This document shows, piece by piece, positions 59,142-64,000 of a stretch of DNA of 64,000 bases. The stretch lies in the NCBI GenBank assembly GCA_040756515.1, contig JBFLYW010000014.1, positions 22,319-86,318 on the forward strand, read 5' to 3'. Both the position numbers and the translations under genes were made by a program. Numbering within the stretch: the first letter of the stretch is position 1; the number at the start of each line of letters is the position of its first letter. This stretch comes from DSXH01 sp020724325. GTDB lineage: Bacteria > Bacteroidota > Ignavibacteria > Ignavibacteriales > Melioribacteraceae. The notes under the pieces are model-generated. The model saw nothing but the letters and a program-made list of their open reading frames with translations. It did no database searches and was not told the origin of the DNA.

Positions 59142-60269
59142 TCAACTATTCAATACTTTGTTGTAGTAATCTACATATTGGGGTAAGATCAAATTTTTAT
59201 CAAAATTGTTTACAGCTCTTTCCCGTGAATTTTTAGAAAACGATTTATATTTTTTTTCATTTGTCAGTAATTCGGTTGTGTACTTAGCAATCCTGTCAAC
59301 ATCCCCAATCTCAGCAATATAACCGGTTTGATTATGGATTACTAATTCGGGTAATCCGCCCACAGAAGTTGATATAACCGGAACTCCGCAAGCCATTGCC
59401 TCAAGTGCAGAAAGTCCGAAACTCTCTGATTGCGACGGCATTAAAAATAAATCCGCAGATGTTAATATCTCTTCAATTGCATCTTGTTTACCCAGAAATA
59501 AAACATCCTTCTGAAGGTCGAGTTCGCGCGCCATACGCTCGCATTCAGAACGATCCGGTCCATCTCCTATAAGTACCAGCTTTACCGGTAATTCTTTTTT
59601 TACTTTTTCAAGAACTCTAATTGTATCGGTTACTCTCTTTACTACTCTAAAGTTTGATGTATGTATTAGAATTTTCTCTCCGCTGGAAGCAAGATGTTTC
59701 TTGAACGGTTTATCCTCGGCGGGCTTATATTTATCAATATCAATAAAATTATAAATTACTTCTATCTCTTTGTTCACACTAAAATTAGTTAGTGTTTTCT
59801 CTTTCAAAAAGCGCGATACTGCTGTTACACCGTCGCTCTCTTCAATGCTGAATTTAACAAGCGGCATAAAACTAGGCTCAAGCCCCATCAGAGTTATATC
59901 GGTTCCATGCAGTGTAGTAATAAATTTTATTTTTCTGCCAGACTTTTTCCAAACCTGTTTTGCCAGGTATGCACTTACTGCATGCGGAATTGCGTAATGA
60001 ACATGCATTAAGTCAAGATCCTCATATTCAATTACTTCAAGCATCTTGCTTGTTAAAGAAAGATCATAAAGGGAATGTTCGAAAAGGGGATATGTACTTG
60101 TCTCTACCTCATGAAAAAATACATTATTTACAAATCGTGTTAGGCGGTGAGGTATTGCATAACTAATAAAATGTATTTCGTGCCCTAACGATGCCAAAGC
60201 CAATCCAAGTTCTGTTGCTACTACGCCGCTTCCTCCGTAGGTTGGGTAACAAGTGATTCCTATTTTCAT
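59142..60269 (-). CDS. bshA: N-acetyl-alpha-D-glucosaminyl L-malate synthase (bacillithiol)
   Basis: 375 residues of GT4 glycosyltransferase. 'MKIGITCYPTYGGSGVVATE' at the N-terminus is diagnostic for BshA. 'HVHYAIPHAVSAYLAKQV', 'TTLHGTDITLMG' and the C-terminal 'LMPSQSESFGLSALEAMACG' complete the pattern. It makes the first bacillithiol intermediate, so bacillithiol is probably the low-molecular-weight thiol here. bshB/bshC are not in the window. It converges with ugd. Confidence 0.93.
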   Translation of the reverse strand: MKIGITCYPTYGGSGVVATELGLALASLGHEIHFISYAIPHRLTRFVNNVFFHEVETSTYPLFEHSLYDLSLTSKMLEVIEYEDLDLMHVHYAIPHAVSAYLAKQVWKKSGRKIKFITTLHGTDITLMGLEPSFMPLVKFSIEESDGVTAVSRFLKEKTLTNFSVNKEIEVIYNFIDIDKYKPAEDKPFKKHLASSGEKILIHTSNFRVVKRVTDTIRVLEKVKKELPVKLVLIGDGPDRSECERMARELDLQKDVLFLGKQDAIEEILTSADLFLMPSQSESFGLSALEAMACGVPVISTSVGGLPELVIHNQTGYIAEIGDVDRIAKYTTELLTNEKKYKSFSKNSRERAVNNFDKNLILPQYVDYYNKVLNS

Positions 60270-60362
60270 ATAATTCTTTCAATAAGTTATTATGCAGTTG
60301 ATTATCTTTTACCGGTAGAAAAGGAAAAATCTCTTACATCAAAATACGGCAATTTTTTAATA

Positions 60363-61235
60363 ATGAAAATCTTATTGATCGGTCACTCTATACTCGATAA
60401 AATTGAAGAGGGAAATCGAATCCGGATTTCGCCTGGAGGAATTTATTATTCACTGCTTGGTTTATTGTCAATAAAAAAAACATCGGATCAAATCTTTTTA
60501 CTTACCGGTTATAATAAAAAATCCTTTTACCTTTTCAAGAACCTATATTCCAGAGTTGATCTGCAATATTCAACAGAATTGAACCTTTTGCCCGAAGTAC
60601 TTCTCCAATTACCCGAAGGCGAAGAACGAAAAGAAACTTACACATATCTTTCAACCGAATTATCAATTAAAAAGATTAGGAACTGGAATTACTTCGACGG
60701 GATCTTGATTAACATGATTACAGGATTTGATATTTCATTAGATAAAATAAAACTGATTAGAAAAAGTTATAACGGAATTATCTATTTCGATTTACACACT
60801 CTTTCGCGCGGAGTAGATAAAAACTTGGTTAGAAATTTCAGACTTGTTCCGGATGCCTTAGAATGGATTTCTAATGTTGATATAATACAGTGTAACGAAA
60901 ATGAATTATTTACACTTTCCAAAGCGACAAACCGAATGGATGTAATAAATTCTATTCTCCAAGTCGGACTAAAGTATTTAATTGTTACACACGGAGAGGG
61001 CGGAGCAGAAATAATTTTTAAAGAGGGTGAAGAAATTAAATCACTCCATCGTCCGGCATTACAAGTAAATGTAAAGAATAAGGTAGGTTGCGGCGATATC
61101 TTTGGGGCAGTATTTTTTTATAATTATCTTTACCATAAAGATATTGATTATTCGCTTGAACAAGCAGTTAATTCAGCCGGAAAGGCAGTATCGATAAATA
61201 TTTTAGAAAATCTTAATTCTTTCTTGCATGATTAA
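60363..61235 (+). CDS. PfkB-family carbohydrate kinase
   Basis: 290 residues. The anion-hole motif reads 'NKVGCGDIFGAVFFYN' with catalytic Asp245; the usual GAGD is GCGD here. 'GGIYYSLLGLLSI' near the start is the substrate loop. The substrate could be ribose, an aminosugar or an inositol; the neighbours suggest a sugar-nucleotide precursor, but I cannot decide. The stop overlaps the rfbD start. Confidence 0.8.
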   Translation: MKILLIGHSILDKIEEGNRIRISPGGIYYSLLGLLSIKKTSDQIFLLTGYNKKSFYLFKNLYSRVDLQYSTELNLLPEVLLQLPEGEERKETYTYLSTELSIKKIRNWNYFDGILINMITGFDISLDKIKLIRKSYNGIIYFDLHTLSRGVDKNLVRNFRLVPDALEWISNVDIIQCNENELFTLSKATNRMDVINSILQVGLKYLIVTHGEGGAEIIFKEGEEIKSLHRPALQVNVKNKVGCGDIFGAVFFYNYLYHKDIDYSLEQAVNSAGKAVSINILENLNSFLHD

Positions 61236-62142
61236 TGGAAGCATGTTAAAAACCAGGATACTTATAATTGGTTCAAACGGAATGCTGGGTCAAAGGCTGA
61301 TAAATTTCTTTTCTGTTAATTCCAATGTTGAACTGCTTTGCGTCTCCAAGGAAGAAAAATCTTTCATCGATAATATTGAATATCGTTCTCTTGACATAAC
61401 ACAAAAACAAAAAGTAAAGGATATAGTTTTAGATTTCTTCCCGGATTATATTATTAATGCCGCAGCATATACAAGTGTTGATAAAGCAGAAGAAGAAAGA
61501 GAGATTACCTGGAAGATAAATGTAAACGGCGTTGAGAATATCGCATTATATAGCTGGACGATTGATGCGCATCTAATTCATATTTCGACAGACTATATTT
61601 TTGACGGAAAGAACGGTCCATATTCTGAAGATGATAAACCATCGCCAATCAATTATTATGGAAGGTCTAAGCTTGCATCAGAAAATTCAATACGGACAAG
61701 CGGCGTACGCTTTACAATAGTGCGATCCAATGTTTTATATGGTCCGGTAAAATTTGGCAGAAATGATTACGTGAAATGGGTTGTTGAATCACTCAGGTCG
61801 GGCAAAGAAATTAGAATTGTAAAAGATCAATTTAACAATCCTACCTTTATTGATGATATTTGTCTTGCAATAAATAAGTTAATCGAATTTAAAAAAGAAG
61901 GTATTTTCAACATTGCCGGTCCCGAAATACTTTCTCGTTTGGATTTTACATATAGAATTGCAGATTATTTTTCGTTGGATAAAAAACTAGTAACACCTAT
62001 TGTTACGGAAGACTTAAAACAGCCGGCACCTCGTCCTTTGAAATCGGGTTTAATAACATTAAAAGCCGAAACCCAGCTTGGATTCCGGGCTACAAGTATT
62101 ACGGATTCATTTGCAGTAATAAGAAAGTATCTCGGCTTGTAA
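61228..62142 (+). CDS. rfbD: dTDP-4-dehydrorhamnose reductase
   Basis: 304 residues. 'ILIIGSNGMLGQRLINFFSV' (NADPH site) and 'INAAAYTSVDKAEEE' are typical, followed by the catalytic 'YYGRSKLASE' and a middle 'FDGKNGPYSEDDKPSPINYY'. The last step of dTDP-L-rhamnose synthesis. The ATG at 61228 overlaps the previous stop by eight bases; an in-frame ATG at 61243 is the alternative. It works with rfbC at 57203. Confidence 0.92.
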   Translation: MINGSMLKTRILIIGSNGMLGQRLINFFSVNSNVELLCVSKEEKSFIDNIEYRSLDITQKQKVKDIVLDFFPDYIINAAAYTSVDKAEEEREITWKINVNGVENIALYSWTIDAHLIHISTDYIFDGKNGPYSEDDKPSPINYYGRSKLASENSIRTSGVRFTIVRSNVLYGPVKFGRNDYVKWVVESLRSGKEIRIVKDQFNNPTFIDDICLAINKLIEFKKEGIFNIAGPEILSRLDFTYRIADYFSLDKKLVTPIVTEDLKQPAPRPLKSGLITLKAETQLGFRATSITDSFAVIRKYLGL

Positions 62143-62285
62143 GTTAATTTCCCATAAAATATTAGCGTTTCTAAGCAATGTTGAGTAGTTTATTTCGATA
62201 AAATAATTGACAAAAAGTTAATTTATTAAGAACTTACAGTAGTAATTAGAGGATTTATCCAATAGAAATTCAATAGGAGGAAAAA

Positions 62286-62651
62286 ATGAAAAAATTACTA
62301 TTAACGCTTACAATTATTCTTTTTGCAAGTGCTGCAACTTATGCTCAGGTTCAAGTACAAAGCGGAACATTCTTTTACAGCAAAGATCAAAATAAAGACA
62401 ATTACACATTGCACTCAAACCAGGGAAAAAGAATTGTAGAATATGAAATTAATTTTCCAAAACCATTCGATAAAAAACCGAAAGTAGTTATTATGCCTTC
62501 TTTACTTGATGCAGAAAGAGCAACACAGGTTAGATACAGCATAAGAGCTTCAGGTGTATCAAGAGATGGTTTTGTTCTTCTGGCTGAAGTATGGGGCGAT
62601 ACACAATTAAACTCTATAGGCGGATTCTGGTTTGCTCATACAGAAGAATAA
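62286..62651 (+). CDS. Small secreted H-type lectin-like protein
   Basis: 121 residues with a signal peptide (about 1-20, cleaved near AAATYAQ). The rest matches the H-type lectin domain by pattern: 'VEYEINFPKPFDKKPKVVIM' followed by 'VRYSIRASGVSRDGFVLLAE' and 'VWGDTQLNSIGGFWFAHTEE'. These domains bind N-acetylgalactosamine in snail and slime-mould agglutinins. AGGAGG lies before the ATG and a clean terminator follows, so it is a single-gene transcript. Assignment is by eye. Confidence 0.6.
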   Translation: MKKLLLTLTIILFASAATYAQVQVQSGTFFYSKDQNKDNYTLHSNQGKRIVEYEINFPKPFDKKPKVVIMPSLLDAERATQVRYSIRASGVSRDGFVLLAEVWGDTQLNSIGGFWFAHTEE

Positions 62652-62672
62652 TTAATACAATATTTACATTAT

Positions 62673-62712
62673 GCCGTTCTTCAGAATATGTCGAACGGCT
62701 TTTTTATTTTTT
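62673..62712 (+). terminator. Rho-independent terminator after the lectin-like gene
   Basis: A 7-bp stem (GCCGTTC with GAACGGC) with a 13-base loop, followed by T6-A-T6. Confidence 0.9.
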
Positions 62713-62923
62713 CTCAGCTGTAAAAGACTATAAAAAAAGAGACACCTCCCATACAGAAAAACCTATAATAAGTATCTATGAATTGGCAAAGATAAAGAGC
62801 AGGGCTGATGAATATCATAAAACTTTTTAGCCAGAAATTACAGATCGAAAAAATCTTTTTCATAAATGTGTAAGTATCAGACCGGCAAACAAAACAAGGG
62901 AATAAATAGCTGAACACATTTAG

Positions 62924-63152
62924 CAACTATTCTCTGTTCATTCTGTACTCAGAATGAGCATTCAAGAATTTGATGTTCAAAAAACCATTCAAAGAGCATT
63001 AGAAAAAATGTACTTCGGTTGAACTACGACTTATCACTGGTAATGGTTTTCAGTACATCTCAAAAGATTTTGCTGAGTATCTGAAGTTTGTCGGGCTGCA
63101 GCATATTCTTACATCAATTGCTTATCCTAGGGGCAATAGTAAGTCAATATAA
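62924..63152 (+). pseudogene. IS3-family transposase (orfB) remnant, integrase core fragment
   Basis: Two consecutive frames make part of an rve integrase domain. The first reads 'FSVHSVLRMSIQEFDVQKTI' and 'QRALEKMYFG' then a stop. A frameshift leads to 'ELRLITGNGFQYISKDFAEY' and 'LKFVGLQHILTSIAYPRGNS', then a stop. The 'TGNGFQYISKDF' part aligns with the SDNGPQF catalytic block, with the Asp replaced by Gly. No catalytic triad survives. Most of the rest of the gap 62713-63504 has no recognisable sequence. Confidence 0.8.
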
Positions 63153-63504
63153 ATCCGCAGCCGAATTCCATTTTGTATATCACTCCAATTGTTAGAATCC
63201 ACCAAGTCAGATTCTGTTATACTATTACAATAACAGACGAAATACATCATAGTACTTATCAGGCACTTCAAAAATAAACTACTCCTCATTTTCTCTCCTC
63301 CCTCAATTAAAATCGCATATTATGCTAGAAATTCTGGTGAAGTAGATTCCGCTTTATTAACTATGTATCACTCTATTCGAAATTCTATTCCAGCTTTCCT
63401 TGAGATTACATTACTCTCATTTATTACAATAAATGTTATGCTTAAGTTGGAATATGACTTTTGTTAAATTGAAATTTGTGTAACCAAATTAACAGGAGTC
63501 AATA

Positions 63505-63846
63505 ATGTTGAATGAAATGAAATCCCGCAATGCGGGGGAAACAAGAAAAAGAATGAACGCAAAAGAAAAAATAATGATTCTCCGGGAACTGCTTGAAAAC
63601 AAAGTTCAGATCGGGGAGTTGTCTGAAAAGTACGGTATTCATCCAAATGTAATCTATAACTGGAAAAAAACTCCCTTTGAAAAATGTGAACAGCTCTTCG
63701 ATGATAAAAGAGAAAAATCCAGCGGTAAAACAGAGGAAAAAATACACCGTCTTGAAACAAAGTTGAAAGATAAAGACAGCTTGATAATCGAACTGGTTGA
63801 AGATAATATCCGGTTAAAAAAAATATCAATGGGGAAAGCTAAATAA
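63505..63846 (+). CDS. IS3-type transposase OrfA
   Basis: 113 residues with AGGAG before the ATG. A helix-turn-helix region 'VQIGELSEKYGIHPNVIYNW' near 37-56 is followed by a charged coiled coil ('EEKIHRLETKLKDKDSLIIE'), the layout of OrfA in IS3-family elements. The orfB partner normally overlaps or follows at once; the downstream bases here hold only broken frames before the window ends. The element may be decayed or its orfB truncated. Confidence 0.8.
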   Translation: MLNEMKSRNAGETRKRMNAKEKIMILRELLENKVQIGELSEKYGIHPNVIYNWKKTPFEKCEQLFDDKREKSSGKTEEKIHRLETKLKDKDSLIIELVEDNIRLKKISMGKAK

Positions 63847-63925
63847 CATGCGGGTCGATGTAGACATAAGGGATTATACTGCACTCCTAAAATAAGAGAC
63901 ACAGCTGATGTATAGAAAAAGGATT

Positions 63926-63964
63926 AATACTGATGCACGAAGCGTAGCGAAGTGCATCAGTATT
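63926..63964. repeat. 13-bp perfect stem-loop downstream of orfA
   Basis: AATACTGATGCAC (63926-63938) and its exact complement (63952-63964) enclose a 13-base loop containing GAAGCGTAGCGAA. No T-run follows. It may be an intergenic repeat or an insertion-sequence end. Confidence 0.75.
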
Positions 63965-64000
63965 TGGCAAAAAACAGTTGCCGATTAATCTGGAAAAGCT

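Noticed and set aside
62591..62830. A 79-residue frame overlapping the lectin-like gene end
   Set aside because: It crosses a strong terminator and has no start context or domain.
63464..63829. A 121-residue antisense frame over orfA
   Set aside because: It is the complement of a recognised transposase gene and has a composition typical of a shadow frame.
1..64000. tRNA or rRNA genes
   Set aside because: I looked for T-loop and CCA-type ends in the gene-free gaps and found no cloverleaf; a tRNAscan run would be decisive.

Overview
The window is a 64 kb piece of an AT-rich bacterial chromosome (third codon positions mostly A/T, many TTG/GTG starts). The gene set points to the Bacteroidota/Chlorobi group, most likely class Ignavibacteria. 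Supporting signs are a DUF4837 lipoprotein, bacillithiol synthesis (BshA), a DUF2723 glycosyltransferase-like protein, an ECF sigma/anti-sigma/DUF6249 trio, a SprE-like TPR lipoprotein, and an orphan fragment reading QNYPNPFNPTTKI, which is the start of the type A sorting tail of the type IX secretion system. The assignment is inference; no rRNA or tRNA gene was seen.

Layout. 0-9 kb: the end of an RND efflux pump, a terminator, then greA-ribD-tilS-hpt-ftsH-(lipid/polyprenol kinase)-DUF4837, tightly packed on the plus strand. 9-13.7 kb (minus): a DUF2723 membrane protein overlapping glnE. 13.9-20.6 kb: secA, glnB (PII), a Q-rich TPR lipoprotein and an AlbA_2 protein. 20.6-24.7 kb: mainly minus-strand housekeeping genes (SpoU methyltransferase, SMR exporter, GerMN lipoprotein, rlmN), with repeat-rich intergenic DNA. 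24.8-31.5 kb: acyl-CoA dehydrogenase, an exported YidD-like protein with two TPR/membrane paralogues, the UPF0237/UPF0210 pair, lemA and a TPM protein. 31.5-37.4 kb: a DUF309 pseudogene, ferredoxin, a MITE-like element, an EEP lipoprotein, MBL-Rieske-queG, a CDF transporter and trxB. 37.5-39.2 kb: the ECF sigma/anti-sigma/DUF6249 locus. 39.3-45.2 kb: era-EamA-acyP-ispF-dedA-lnt-ltaE. 45.3-45.75 kb: an array of 101-bp repeats. 45.8-50.4 kb: thioesterase, exonuclease, a broken receptor-type domain, a TonB-like protein, an RsbR-like sensor, a membrane protein and mobA. 50.6-53.9 kb: a sulfur-relay operon (Cys-rich MerR, SQR-like flavoprotein, DUF1641, one-cysteine DsrC, DsrE2). 54.2-56 kb (minus): a membrane protein/THEP1 NTPase pair and a CMD-family protein. 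56.2-62.1 kb: sugar-nucleotide genes (galE, rfbC, ugd, rfbD) with bshA and a PfkB-type kinase. 62.3-64 kb: a secreted H-type lectin-like protein, then insertion-sequence debris.

The parts most worth follow-up are these: (1) the sulfur-relay operon, with a 10-bp dyad directly before its Cys-rich MerR gene; (2) the exported YidD plus paired TPR/membrane proteins; (3) a shared GTAACC-N17-GTC motif on both sides of the ECF sigma locus; (4) a RibD whose deaminase domain has lost two zinc ligands; and (5) a family of intergenic repeats at 22.5, 45.5 and 54 kb built on the same CCTTGAAGG/CCTTCAAGG core.
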